Shown in pieces: positions 51,214 through 59,817 of a stretch of 64,000 nucleotides of DNA. The stretch is from Corallococcus sp. NCRR (GTDB taxonomy: Bacteria; Myxococcota; Myxococcia; Myxococcales; Myxococcaceae), in the NCBI RefSeq assembly GCF_026965535.1, contig NZ_CP114039.1:2418001-2482000 (forward strand), in the 5' to 3' direction. Every line of letters begins with the position of its first letter. Position 1 is the first letter of the stretch. The notes below the pieces were generated by a model. That model had not been told where the DNA came from. It saw only the letters and a list, made by a program, of their open reading frames with translations, and did not search any database. Both the position numbers and the translations under genes were made by a program.

Positions 51214-52005
51214 TCACCCGCGCCGCAGCGACGACAGGTTGTCCAGGAGCCAGCGCCAGGCGGCCTCGCGCAGGGGGAAGGCGGCCTCGCGCGCGAGGAA
51301 GTCCGCGGTGTGCTCCGCGGCGCAGCGTCCGGCGTCGTCGTGTGCGTCGTGGGAGTCAGGCCCCGTGTCGGTGGCGAGGTCCGCGTGCAGCAGGGCGTGG
51401 AAGACGATGAAGTCCACGACGAAGGCGGGCACGGTGGGGCGGTCCAGCGCGGGGTGGACGCGCACCTCGCGCAGGCGGGCGTCGTAGCCGCCCAGGTGGA
51501 TGGTGCGGCGGGTGCGGCGGGCGGGGCGGCGGGCCCAGCCCACCTCCACGGTGTGCACGCGCCCGTCGAAGTACACCGCGTCCAGCCGGGCGTGGACGGC
51601 CTTGAGGTCGAAGCAGCGGCCGCGCGTGCGCAGCGGGGCGCCGGGTTTGCGCTCCCGGCGCACCTGGCCCTGGTGCGCGTGGCTGAAGGCCTCCAGCACC
51701 TCGCGGGCGGCGGTGTCGCCGGCCACGTACAGGGCCAGGGCGCGCACCACGGAGTCCGGCGCGTCCAGGAACAGGTGGTGCAGGCGCAGGCGCACGCCTT
51801 CGGGGAGGCGGCGGTAGCTCACCAGGGTGGCGCGGTTGTCCGTGAGGCGCAGGTGCACGGGCCGGCCCAGCAGGGCGGACACCCGGCGGGCCAGCTCCGC
51901 GGCCCGGGGCAGCGCGTCCTCGCGCGAGGGCAGCCGCGCGCGCGCCGGTTCACTCCCGGGCGCCGGGGCGTCGAACATCGCCATCTGTCCGGGCGGCGGA
52001 CGCAT
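51214..52005 (-). CDS. Zincin-like (SprT/M48-type) protein with degenerate HALLH motif
   Basis: A 263-residue protein resembling small SprT-like metallopeptidase proteins. Typical parts are the N-terminal helical segment with VHLRLTDNRATLVSYR, a YFDGR segment, RTIHLGGYDARLREVRVHPALD, and the helix VVDFIVFHALLHADL. The metal motif, expected as HExxH, reads H203-A-L-L-H207: both histidines remain but the catalytic glutamate is alanine. A third acidic or His ligand may lie in the following CAAEH. Unless Glu is supplied otherwise, catalysis should be lost, suggesting a binding role. The start may be ATG 52005 or the internal one at 51984. Confidence 0.6.
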   Translation of the reverse strand: MRPPPGQMAMFDAPAPGSEPARARLPSREDALPRAAELARRVSALLGRPVHLRLTDNRATLVSYRRLPEGVRLRLHHLFLDAPDSVVRALALYVAGDTAAREVLEAFSHAHQGQVRRERKPGAPLRTRGRCFDLKAVHARLDAVYFDGRVHTVEVGWARRPARRTRRTIHLGGYDARLREVRVHPALDRPTVPAFVVDFIVFHALLHADLATDTGPDSHDAHDDAGRCAAEHTADFLAREAAFPLREAAWRWLLDNLSSLRRG

Positions 52006-52098
52006 CCAGGGAAAGGTAAGCCCTGCCCCCGCCCGATGGCCAGGAGGATGCGCGGCGCCGTGTCCGGCGTTCTACGCGGGCCGTGGGCTGATCGGCCG

Positions 52099-52127
52099 CG
52101 CGCCTCGGGAAGCCTCGCGGAGGCGCG
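52099..52127 (-). terminator. Candidate terminator hairpin after the hybrid kinase
   Basis: A perfect 8-bp stem CGCGCCTC (52099-52106) / GAGGCGCG (52120-52127) with a 13-nt loop lies 16-44 nt past the stop of the 52143 gene. No U-tract follows. Confidence 0.4.
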
Positions 52128-52142
52128 GGGACCGGACGGACG

Positions 52143-54608
52143 TCACGCCTTCGGGAGCGCGGGGTAGCGGTCCGCGAGCGAGGCGATGACGGCGAGCAGC
52201 TCCCCGGGCTCCACCGGCTTGGGCACGTGGCTCTGGAAGCCGGCGCGCAGCACGCGGGTGCGGTCCTCCGAGCGGGCGTAGGCGGTGATGGCCACCGCCG
52301 GGGTGTGGCCTCCCTTCGCGGCGGACAGCGCGCGCACGCGCTCGATGAAGCCGTAGCCGTCGATGCCCGGCATGCCGATGTCGGAGACGAGCACGTCCGG
52401 ATGCTCCGCCTGGAGCACCTGGAGCCCCTCCATCGCGGAGCCTGCCGTCACCACGTGGGCGCCGCTGTCCTCCAGCAGCGTGCGCAGCAGCTCGCGCGCG
52501 TCCTCTTCATCATCCACCACGAGCACGCACACGCCGCGCAGCTCCGGCGGCGGCGAGGGGATCCGCTCCGCCGCGGGAGGCCTCGGCGACGGCGGCATGG
52601 CGGGGTCCCGCCGCTGGGTGACGGACAGGGGCAGCCGCACGGTGAAGGTGGAGCCCCGGCCCTCGCCGTCGCTGGCGGCGGTGACGGTGCCGCCGTGCAT
52701 CTCCACGATGTGCCGCACGATGGCCAGCCCCAGCCCCAGCCCGCCCGTCTTGCGCGTGGTGCCGCCGTCGGCCTGGCGGAAGCGCTCGAAGACGTGGGGG
52801 AGGAAGGCCTCGGAGATGCCCTGGCCGGTGTCCTCCACGGTGAGCTCCACGATGGAGTCGCGCCGGCACACCACCAGCCGCACGTGGCCGCCCTTGGGCG
52901 TGAACTTCACCGCGTTGGACAGCAGGTTCCACACCACCTGCTGGAGCCGGTGCGGGTCTCCCATCACGCTGCTGGAGGTGTCCACCGTGGCCCGCACGTC
53001 GATGTGGCGCGCGTCCGCCGCGGGCCGCACGGACTCCAGCGCCTGCTGCACCGCCGCGGACAGGTCCACGGGCTCCACGTCCAGCTTGAGCTTGCCGGAC
53101 ACGATGCGGCTGACGTCGAGCAGGTCCTCGATGAGCTGTCCCTGCGCGCGCGCGTTGCGCTCGATGGTCTCCAGCGCGCGCTCCTGGCGGGGCGGGGGCA
53201 GGTTGCCGGTGCGCAAGAGCTGCACCCAGCCGAGGATGGCCGTGAGCGGCGTGCGCAGCTCATGGCTGATGGTGGCGAGGAACTCGTCCTTGAGCTGGTT
53301 GGCCTCCTCGGCCTCGCGGCGCGCGGCGCTCTCGCGGGCGAGCAGGGCCTCGCGTTCCACCTCCGCCTGCTTGCGGTCGGAGATGTCGATGACGCTGCCG
53401 ATGTAGCCCAGGAAGTGTCCGTCCGCGTCGAAGCGGGGCGAGCCGGTGTCCACGGCCCAGCGGTACTGGCCGTCCGTGCCGCGCAGCCGGTAGTCCAGGC
53501 GGAAGGGCCGGCGGGCGGCGTTGGACTCCGTGAAGGTCCGCTGCGTGCGCTCCAGGTCGTCGGGGTGGATGGCGTCGAACCATCCGAAGCCCAGGCCCGT
53601 GGCCTCGGTCTGTCCGGTGAAGGCGTACCAGCCCCGGTTCATGTACGTCGTGGCGCCCTGCACGTCCGTCACCCAGAGCATGACGGGGGCGTGGTCCGCC
53701 ATGTTGCGGAAGCGGGCCTCGCTGTCGCGCACGGCCTCCAGCAGTTGTTCGCGTTCTTGAGCGACGGTCTTCTGGTCGGTGATGTCGCGCGCGGCGGCGT
53801 AGATGAGGCCCAGCTCCGGCACGGGGCGCGAGGCCCACGCGAGCCACCGGTAATGGCCGTCGCGGGCGCGGAAGCGGTTCTGGAAGCGCAGGGTGGGGAT
53901 GCCCTGGGTCAGCTTGCGCATCTCCTCGCGGGTGGCCGCCTGGTCGTCGGGGTGGACCAGGTCCATGAAGGGGTGTTGGTAGAGTTCCGCCTCGCTCCAC
54001 CCGAGCACCTGGACGAAGTACGCGTTCACGCGCTTGAAGTACCCGTCCATGCCCGCGACGCTGAACATGTCCGGGGACAGCTGGAAGAAGCGCTCGCGCT
54101 CCTCGGCCTCGGCGTGGTGGCGCTCGGCGCTGTCGAACGCGAACGGGATGACGGCCTGGGCCAGCGCGTTGTCGATGCAGGCGCCGAGCACGCGCAGTTG
54201 ATGCAGCGGCACGTCCAGGTTGGCGCGCTCGGCCCGGGCCAGGATGCAGTCGCGCAGGAGGGCGTATTCGCGCGTGACGAGGGACACGTCGGCGCCCAGG
54301 CGCAGGCGCTGGCGGCCGTGGGCTCCGGAGATTTCGCTGTGGCGGAGCGCGGGGGGGCCGTTGGCGTCCTCCTCCGCCTCCACGAGCATGTCGTGGAGCT
54401 CCGCCAGGAAGGAGGGCAGGGCGTCGACGATCTGCTCGCGTGTCAGGCGCAGGGCGGTGAAGAGGGGTGACACCCGGGCGACCCAATCCTCCAGGAGCGC
54501 CTCGCGGCCGGAGTCGAGCAGCTCGGCCAGGGACGCAGGCGGCTTGCCCCTCGTGGGCAAGGGCCCTTCGGAAGAAGGGCCGCGCTCCTGTGAACCCGAC
54601 GAAGTCAT
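52143..54608 (-). CDS. RsbRD_N-PAS-PAS hybrid sensor histidine kinase
   Basis: An 821-residue soluble hybrid kinase. Domains: RsbRD_N-type helical domain (about 25-165), two PAS domains (about 185-305 and 310-430; the second with PAC segment YRWAVDTGSPRF), HisKA with SHELRTPLTAI (~462), HATPase (N-box NLLSNAVKF, G-box GGLGLGLAI, ~560-670) and a receiver with phospho-acceptor Asp in VLVSDIGMPG (~745) and Lys in VPKPV. It resembles myxobacterial orphan hybrid kinases. The start at ATG 54608 (MTSSGSQERG) has no clear ribosome-binding site; the longer frame to 54686 is arginine-rich and unlikely. Confidence 0.92.
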   Translation of the reverse strand: MTSSGSQERGPSSEGPLPTRGKPPASLAELLDSGREALLEDWVARVSPLFTALRLTREQIVDALPSFLAELHDMLVEAEEDANGPPALRHSEISGAHGRQRLRLGADVSLVTREYALLRDCILARAERANLDVPLHQLRVLGACIDNALAQAVIPFAFDSAERHHAEAEERERFFQLSPDMFSVAGMDGYFKRVNAYFVQVLGWSEAELYQHPFMDLVHPDDQAATREEMRKLTQGIPTLRFQNRFRARDGHYRWLAWASRPVPELGLIYAAARDITDQKTVAQEREQLLEAVRDSEARFRNMADHAPVMLWVTDVQGATTYMNRGWYAFTGQTEATGLGFGWFDAIHPDDLERTQRTFTESNAARRPFRLDYRLRGTDGQYRWAVDTGSPRFDADGHFLGYIGSVIDISDRKQAEVEREALLARESAARREAEEANQLKDEFLATISHELRTPLTAILGWVQLLRTGNLPPPRQERALETIERNARAQGQLIEDLLDVSRIVSGKLKLDVEPVDLSAAVQQALESVRPAADARHIDVRATVDTSSSVMGDPHRLQQVVWNLLSNAVKFTPKGGHVRLVVCRRDSIVELTVEDTGQGISEAFLPHVFERFRQADGGTTRKTGGLGLGLAIVRHIVEMHGGTVTAASDGEGRGSTFTVRLPLSVTQRRDPAMPPSPRPPAAERIPSPPPELRGVCVLVVDDEEDARELLRTLLEDSGAHVVTAGSAMEGLQVLQAEHPDVLVSDIGMPGIDGYGFIERVRALSAAKGGHTPAVAITAYARSEDRTRVLRAGFQSHVPKPVEPGELLAVIASLADRYPALPKA

Positions 54609-54698
54609 GAATGGTCTTGAGGTGCGGCGGCCGGGCGCGCATGGGCAGGGGCGGGGTGCCCTGCGCCGCCCTCCTTGACTGCGCACCGGTCAGCCGGG

Positions 54699-55421
54699 TT
54701 ACAGCCCCAGGTACAGGAGCAGCGCGCCCAGGTCCGCGTCGGACAGGGCCTCCGTGCTGTAGAGCGGCATGTTGCCGCCTACGCCGAAGAACGGCCCGTG
54801 CCGCACCTTTTCGATGACCACCTGTGCATGCGGGATGCCTGGGAACACCTGGTCGTAGGTCTGCGTCACCTCCGGCAACACCGACGCGAAGTCCGTCAGC
54901 CGGCCCTCTCCCGTGTGTGGCGCGCCGTGGCAGTGATGGCACGCCGTCTGGTACACCGCTTCGCCTCGCGTGACGTCGCCCCGGGGCACGTCCTGGATGT
55001 CCTTCACCACCGTGAAGGGCAGCGCCGGTGCCTGCGCGTCCGGGCTGATCCGCGACAGGTACTCATACAGCGAGCGGGAACGCGGCTCCTCCACCTCCAG
55101 CTTCGTCACCCCGCGCATGAAATTCACGTAGCAGAAGTTCACCGCGTCCATCAGTCGCGTCTCGCTGCCGCCCCACCAGCTCGGCCGCGCCGCCACGTTG
55201 TACAGCGTGTGCCCTGAGTCGATGCGCCACCCCGGTGCCTCCGGCGTCGTCACGTGGCACGTCGCGCACGAGAATTGGTTGTACTCGCTCGGCGACAGCC
55301 CCGGGTCCTGGAACAGCGCCTCGCCGTAGTCCGCCGCGGCCACGGGCCCCGCCGTGTCACCGCCGCACCCGGCCAGCACCCCCACGAGCAGCGCCGCCAC
55401 GCCTCCACGCACGCCCCTCAT
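54699..55421 (-). CDS. Diheme cytochrome c lipoprotein
   Basis: A 240-residue exported cytochrome. The lipobox LAGC (Cys19) follows a hydrophobic signal; heme sites are CATCH at 52-56 and CHHCH at 161-165, each in a cytochrome-c-like domain, with a candidate axial Met in GGNMPLYS near 222. It is probably an electron carrier or terminal component in the periplasm or outer membrane. ATG 55421 overlaps the TGA of the propeller gene (ATGA). It ends a four-gene coupled set with the Asp-box protein, a lipoprotein and the propeller, so these products probably act together; the redox partner is not evident. Confidence 0.92.
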   Translation of the reverse strand: MRGVRGGVAALLVGVLAGCGGDTAGPVAAADYGEALFQDPGLSPSEYNQFSCATCHVTTPEAPGWRIDSGHTLYNVAARPSWWGGSETRLMDAVNFCYVNFMRGVTKLEVEEPRSRSLYEYLSRISPDAQAPALPFTVVKDIQDVPRGDVTRGEAVYQTACHHCHGAPHTGEGRLTDFASVLPEVTQTYDQVFPGIPHAQVVIEKVRHGPFFGVGGNMPLYSTEALSDADLGALLLYLGL

Positions 55422-56644
55422 GGCTGCCCCCGCAGCAGGCTCACCGAGTCCGGGAAGAGGCCCACCTCCACCGTGGACAGCACCGTGTCCTCCGCCAGGT
55501 CCACGACGTGCAACGTGCCCGGGCCAATGTGGTCCCCTTCGCAGACCGCCAGGCCGTGGCGCTCGTCCGGCGTCAGCATGAACTGGTGCACGTTGAGACA
55601 GCCCGCCCGCGACAACTCCACCGTACGCAGCACCGTGGACGTCGCCGCGTCGATGACCGCCACCGCGTCCTCCTGCTGATAGGGCATGTACAGCGTGCGC
55701 CCGTCCCGCGTGAACGCGCCGAACATGGGCGCGCCGCGCAGGTACACCGTGCGCTCCGGGTTCATCGCGCGCGTCCCGGGCTCCAGCACCTGCACCTGCT
55801 TGCTCGCGAGCGAGCTGACCCACACGTCCCCCGTCGTGGGCGACACCGTGAGCGCGTACGGCTGATGGCGCGGGCTCACCGCCGTGCCCGAGCCCGCCGC
55901 CACCTTCACGCGCGTCACCGGCATGCCCGCCGTCGCCAGGTCCACCACCGCGACCTCGTCCGACCAACACGCCACGTACGCCGTGCGCTCATCCGCGGAC
56001 AGGCGCACCGCGTGCGGGGCGGGGCACACCTTCACCCGCTCCTTCACCGTCATCGTCTCCGCGTCGAGGATGACCATGCGCGCGGCCATGTCCTCCTCCG
56101 TCCCGCCCTTGCGCGCCACCTCCGCGATGCGCAGCAGGTCGAAGTGCGTCTGGTACAGCGTGCGCCCGTCCGCGCTGACGATGACGTCCCCCGGGTTGCG
56201 GTCCACGCGCGTGGACGCCACCAGCCGGTTGTCCTTCGCGCTCAGCTTCAGGCAGTAGCCGTCCGCCGTCCCCGTCCCATGCGCGCCATGCGGCCCCGAG
56301 CCGCCGCCGGGCACGTAGTTGGAGATGCCCACGTAGTAGAAGTCGCCCGCCGGAGACACCGCCGTGTGGTGCGGCCCCTCCAGCTCCACCGGGTGGAGCC
56401 CCACCGGCACGCGCGCCAGCTCGCCCCAGCCCGGCGTCCCCAGCCCGTCCATGTCCAGCAGGCTCACGGAGTCATCCAGGCTGTTCGTCACCAGCAGCCG
56501 CCCGGACGGCCCCGGAGGAGGCACCGTCGTTCCTCCCCGCGTCCACGGGTTCGGATCCGCGTACGTCAGGTCGGGCGCGTCCGGCGGTCCGGCCTCCGTG
56601 CACGCGCCCAGCGCCAGGACGCAAAGCCAGGCGGCCCGCCTCAC
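55418..56644 (-). CDS. YVTN-type beta-propeller lipoprotein
   Basis: A 408-residue surface or periplasmic lipoprotein: lipobox LGAC (Cys15) then a seven-bladed-type propeller with repeating blades such as SGRLLVTNSLDDSVSLLDMDG, DGRTLYQTHFDLLRI, DERTAYVACWSDEVAVVDL and DGRTLYMPYQQEDAVAVIDA (stretches of a longer repeat pattern). It has several conserved His and Cys residues (HHTAVSP; GCLNVHQFM; CEGDH), as seen in propellers linked with cytochromes. The GTG start overlaps the TGA of the upstream gene (GTGA), and its own stop overlaps the cytochrome start. Probably a binding or scaffold partner of the diheme cytochrome. Confidence 0.88.
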   Translation of the reverse strand: MRRAAWLCVLALGACTEAGPPDAPDLTYADPNPWTRGGTTVPPPGPSGRLLVTNSLDDSVSLLDMDGLGTPGWGELARVPVGLHPVELEGPHHTAVSPAGDFYYVGISNYVPGGGSGPHGAHGTGTADGYCLKLSAKDNRLVASTRVDRNPGDVIVSADGRTLYQTHFDLLRIAEVARKGGTEEDMAARMVILDAETMTVKERVKVCPAPHAVRLSADERTAYVACWSDEVAVVDLATAGMPVTRVKVAAGSGTAVSPRHQPYALTVSPTTGDVWVSSLASKQVQVLEPGTRAMNPERTVYLRGAPMFGAFTRDGRTLYMPYQQEDAVAVIDAATSTVLRTVELSRAGCLNVHQFMLTPDERHGLAVCEGDHIGPGTLHVVDLAEDTVLSTVEVGLFPDSVSLLRGQP

Positions 56645-57285
56645 CTGGCCATCCCCATCGTGAAGGGCACCGGCGCCCCCATCGAGTACGGCCCCTCCGT
56701 GATGCGGTTCTGCACCAGGTACGCGCTCACCACCTGCACGGACAGCTCCTTGCCCGCCGCGTCCTTCACCGTCCGCCAGGTGCCGTCATCCAGTTGCCAC
56801 TGCAACTCCGACGTCAACACCTGCGCGATGGGGCACTCGCGCCCGGCGACCTGGACCTTCACCCAGTAGATGTCGCCCGTGTACGGCGGCAGGTGGGCCT
56901 CGGCGGTGGGCAGGACCATGTTGCCCAGCCACGCGAGCACCGAACGCTTCGACTCGCGCGGGCGGCCCTCCAGGAAGGGGGCCGTGCGGCCCGGGCGCTC
57001 CAGCGACGCGCGCAGCGGGGACGTCCACTGCCACAGCGGCGCGGCCTGGTCCGTGAAGTACGACTGACCGGACTCGGGCGAGGTAAGCGTCACCGCGCGC
57101 GAGCCGTCCTGGGGCTGGTTCCGCGCGTCCAGCAACGCGCGCCACACCTCGTCCGTGGCGCCGCCCGCGTAGAGCGGCTCCTCGCACTCGGTGGGCTGGG
57201 GCTCGGTGTCGTCGCCATCACACGCGCTCAGGGCGAGCAGCGCGACCGCGGCGGTACTCCAGGACAGGGAGGTCTTCAGCTTCAT
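56641..57285 (-). CDS. Hypothetical lipoprotein
   Basis: A 214-residue lipoprotein with lipobox LSAC (Cys22). The mature part contains a beta-rich segment (RAVTLTSPESGQSYFTDQAAPLWQW), a His-containing stretch (PTAEAHLPPYTGDIYWVKV) and ends MGAPVPFTMGMAR. No family recognised. The His/Met-rich spots could bind a metal, but this is weak. It follows the Asp-box gene after 2 bp and overlaps the propeller gene, so it belongs to the same translationally coupled unit. Confidence 0.8.
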   Translation of the reverse strand: MKLKTSLSWSTAAVALLALSACDGDDTEPQPTECEEPLYAGGATDEVWRALLDARNQPQDGSRAVTLTSPESGQSYFTDQAAPLWQWTSPLRASLERPGRTAPFLEGRPRESKRSVLAWLGNMVLPTAEAHLPPYTGDIYWVKVQVAGRECPIAQVLTSELQWQLDDGTWRTVKDAAGKELSVQVVSAYLVQNRITEGPYSMGAPVPFTMGMAR

Positions 57286-57287
57286 GG

Positions 57288-58625
57288 TCAGGGCTCCGGG
57301 CGCCGCCGGCCGCGGCGCGTCGATGGAAGCAAGGGAATCAGGAACAGCGGAAGCAGCATGCCCGCGGGCGCGGCGGCACAGCCCGAGGACGGCTTCGGCT
57401 TCGGGTCGGGAGGCGTGCCCGCGTCGTCGTCGGAGGGCTTCACGCCGGCATCCGGCACGCCCGCGTCCGGCACGCCATCCGGGTAGAGCGGCGCGCCAAT
57501 CGTCTCCGCGACCTGGGGCCAGCGCGACGGGCACAGCTCGCGCACGGGCGTGCCCGCCGGGCACTGATGGCTGCCTTGAATCTGCTCCAGGCTGAAGAGG
57601 GGCTCCCAGGTGCTGCCCTCATCGCTGCTGCGCGCCAGCGACCAGTCATGGAGCCACGGCGAGCCGCAGCCGTAGAGGACGTCTCCCACGCGCGTCACGC
57701 ACGCGTTGCCCGTGGGCAGCACCAGCTTGGAGAAGGGTCCCCCCTCCTGGCTGCGGAAGAAGGAGTTGTACGTGGACACCCACGCGGTGCCGCCGTCGGC
57801 GGAGACGTCCATGTTGATGAACACGTCGTCGATGCCGGTGCCCGTGCGCGCGGTGAAGGTGCGCCCGCCGTCCGTGCTGTGCAGGATGTGCGTGTAGCCC
57901 TGCGCGGACACGCGCGCCCAGACCTTGAGCGGATCCACCGGGTCCGTCGCCGTCACCACGAAGTCGAACGGGCGCACCAGGTCCGGGAAGGCCTGCGACA
58001 GCTCCTCCCACGTCTCGCCCGCGTCGTCGCTGCGGAACAGGTACATGCGCGTCGTGTCGGACGCGGATACGTAGAGCGTGCGGGGCGCCGCGGTGGACAC
58101 GCGCACGGCGGAGAAGAGGACCCCCGCGCGCTGGAGCGGAAGCGCCCGCCACGTCTCCCCGCCATCGTCCGAGCGGAACACCCCGTTCGTCGCCGACGTG
58201 GAGCGGCCCGTGGCCACGTACAGCACCGCGTCATCCGTGGGGTGCGGCGCGAGCCCCGTCACCCAGGTGTCCTTGAACGCCGGGTGCGACGCCCACGAAC
58301 ACGCGCCGTCCTTCGAGGACAAGAGCGCGTTGCCCGTGGCCGCCAGGATTTCCCCTGTCCCGCGCCAGACGAAGGACTCCGGGCGCCAGCCGCCATACCC
58401 CATGGCATCCGGACACACCCAGCGCCACGTCCGCCCACTGTCGCGCGAGATGACCGCGCCGAACGTGGCCCCCACGAAGAAGTCCTCGGAGTGGCCCCGC
58501 CGCAGCGTGACGTTGGACGTCTCCGGCAGGCCCGCGTGCGCAAAGGCTGCGCCCGAGCTCACCGAACCCAGGAGGCCGGCCACCGCCGCCCCCCGCCAAC
58601 CCCCCGTGATTCGTGGCGTTCGCAT
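57288..58625 (-). CDS. Exported Asp-box (BNR) protein with MYXO-CTERM tail
   Basis: A 445-residue surface protein. ATG 58625 is preferred because GGAG lies 7 nt upstream; ATG 58649 adds eight residues. After a signal peptide come at least five Asp-box motifs (SRDSGRTWRW, SDDGGETWRA, SDDAGETWEE, STDGGRTFT, SSDEGSTWEP), indicating a sialidase/Vps10-like beta-propeller. The C-terminus is a linker rich in D, P and G, a GCAAAPAG segment, a hydrophobic helix and RRGRRRPEP: the MYXO-CTERM sorting pattern, which marks the protein for cell-surface attachment after processing. It leads a four-gene coupled operon. No sialidase active-site residues could be assigned, so an enzymatic role is not claimed. 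Confidence 0.88.
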   Translation of the reverse strand: MRTPRITGGWRGAAVAGLLGSVSSGAAFAHAGLPETSNVTLRRGHSEDFFVGATFGAVISRDSGRTWRWVCPDAMGYGGWRPESFVWRGTGEILAATGNALLSSKDGACSWASHPAFKDTWVTGLAPHPTDDAVLYVATGRSTSATNGVFRSDDGGETWRALPLQRAGVLFSAVRVSTAAPRTLYVSASDTTRMYLFRSDDAGETWEELSQAFPDLVRPFDFVVTATDPVDPLKVWARVSAQGYTHILHSTDGGRTFTARTGTGIDDVFINMDVSADGGTAWVSTYNSFFRSQEGGPFSKLVLPTGNACVTRVGDVLYGCGSPWLHDWSLARSSDEGSTWEPLFSLEQIQGSHQCPAGTPVRELCPSRWPQVAETIGAPLYPDGVPDAGVPDAGVKPSDDDAGTPPDPKPKPSSGCAAAPAGMLLPLFLIPLLPSTRRGRRRPEP

Positions 58626-58705
58626 CCGGCGCTCCGCGGAAGGCCTCATGGCCCCCCACGATAACGCCCGGCCCGCGCATGCATAGCGGTGCGTGCGGCC
58701 CGAAA

Positions 58706-58741
58706 GCCGCCCCTCCCCGAAGCGCCCGGCAGGGGAGCGGC
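58706..58741 (-). terminator. Candidate terminator after the 58749 gene
   Basis: An imperfect stem GCCGCCCCTCCCC / GGGGAGCGGC (three-base bulge) around a 13-nt loop lies between the stop at 58749 and the next gene's start. It would separate the hypothetical gene from the coupled operon. Support is only the stem. Confidence 0.35.
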
Positions 58742-58748
58742 CGCGCGG

Positions 58749-59540
58749 TCACTGTTTCCCGGTGGGCACATCCATGACGGTGGGCAGGTCCAGGACGGTG
58801 AGGGTGGCGACGCCCAGGTTCGCCGTGAGGCCCGACGGTTGGACGCAGGCCGCCAGCGTCGTGAGCGTGGGCACGGCGGTGACCAGGCGCACGCCGTGGC
58901 CCGCGTGGCGCCCGGAGCCGATGGTGCCCTCGGACGTGAAGACCTGCATCCCTCCGTCCAGGGTGGCCTCCACGCGCTCCAGCACCACGGAGGACTTCTC
59001 CCCGTTGGACCACGTCACGGTGGCGGTGGACGCGCCGCCCGTGCCGCCGATGCAGGTCGCGCGCTTCAGGTGCTGTGCCTCCATACCCACGGACGTCATC
59101 ACCACGCCGTCGTTGACGGGGCAGCCGCTGAACTGGAGCGCCTCGCGCTGCACGGAGCCGCGGGGCGTGGTGAGCAGCAGCCCGGGACGGTAGGCCTGAT
59201 GGAGCGACCCCGAGCACACCACCACCGGCGCCTCCTCCAGCGTCCGAGCCGCGTCCGTCATCACCGCCGGCAGCTCCGCCTGCGCCAGCGCCTCCTCACC
59301 CCACACCGCGTCATCCGCCGGGGCCGCGTCCCCCGCTGGCACCGGCGCCTCGGCCTGCACCCGGGCTTCGGCCGCCTCGGCCCGCGCCGGAGCGTCGGGG
59401 GCCTCGGGCTCGTTGGCGCGGGCCGCTCCGGACGCGAGCATCAGCAGGCAGCCGCCTCGCGCGAAGAGGTTCAGCGCGCGGCGCGAGTGGGACGACTCCA
59501 GGACCTTGAGAGAACGGAAGGAAGCGGGGCGCGACGTCAT
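58749..59540 (-). CDS. Exported hypothetical protein
   Basis: A 263-residue secreted protein from ATG 59540. The signal region is long and basic (residues 1-40, ending ASGAARA), followed by a linker of alanine, glutamate and proline (about 43-80) and a beta-rich domain with four cysteines (VVCSGSLHQAYR, FSGCPVN, RATCIGG, LAACVQPSG) that could form disulfides. I recognise no family. It is divergent from the cyclic-nucleotide-binding pair. Confidence 0.75.
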   Translation of the reverse strand: MTSRPASFRSLKVLESSHSRRALNLFARGGCLLMLASGAARANEPEAPDAPARAEAAEARVQAEAPVPAGDAAPADDAVWGEEALAQAELPAVMTDAARTLEEAPVVVCSGSLHQAYRPGLLLTTPRGSVQREALQFSGCPVNDGVVMTSVGMEAQHLKRATCIGGTGGASTATVTWSNGEKSSVVLERVEATLDGGMQVFTSEGTIGSGRHAGHGVRLVTAVPTLTTLAACVQPSGLTANLGVATLTVLDLPTVMDVPTGKQ

Positions 59541-59817
59541 GGGGGAAGACACCTTGGGTAGGAGTCCCTGGGGCAGGGATGCCTGAAGGTGGGGAATCCC
59601 TTTCACGCAAGACAGCCACCCCGAAGCGCAGGGTTTCAGCCCACCCCAACCTCTCAGGTTTTGCGCATCCGATTCACGCGGTGGACAGTGTCCAGAGCCT
59701 GTCGCTCTTCCCCGCGATGGCTGGCTTTCCCTGTTTCAGGATGCTACGGAACCAGGGGCCCGGACCCAGGCGTGGACCCCCTTGTCCGCCAGGGCGTCCG
59801 GGAGGAACGACAGGGCC
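59541..59817. other. 277-bp divergent intergenic region
   Basis: This is the longest gene-free stretch in the window. It must hold promoters for both flanking genes. I see a short palindrome GGACAGTGTCC and several purine-rich tracts, but no convincing promoter, small RNA or attachment site. The rightward gene's ribosome-binding tract GGGAGGA is at its right end. Confidence 0.4.
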
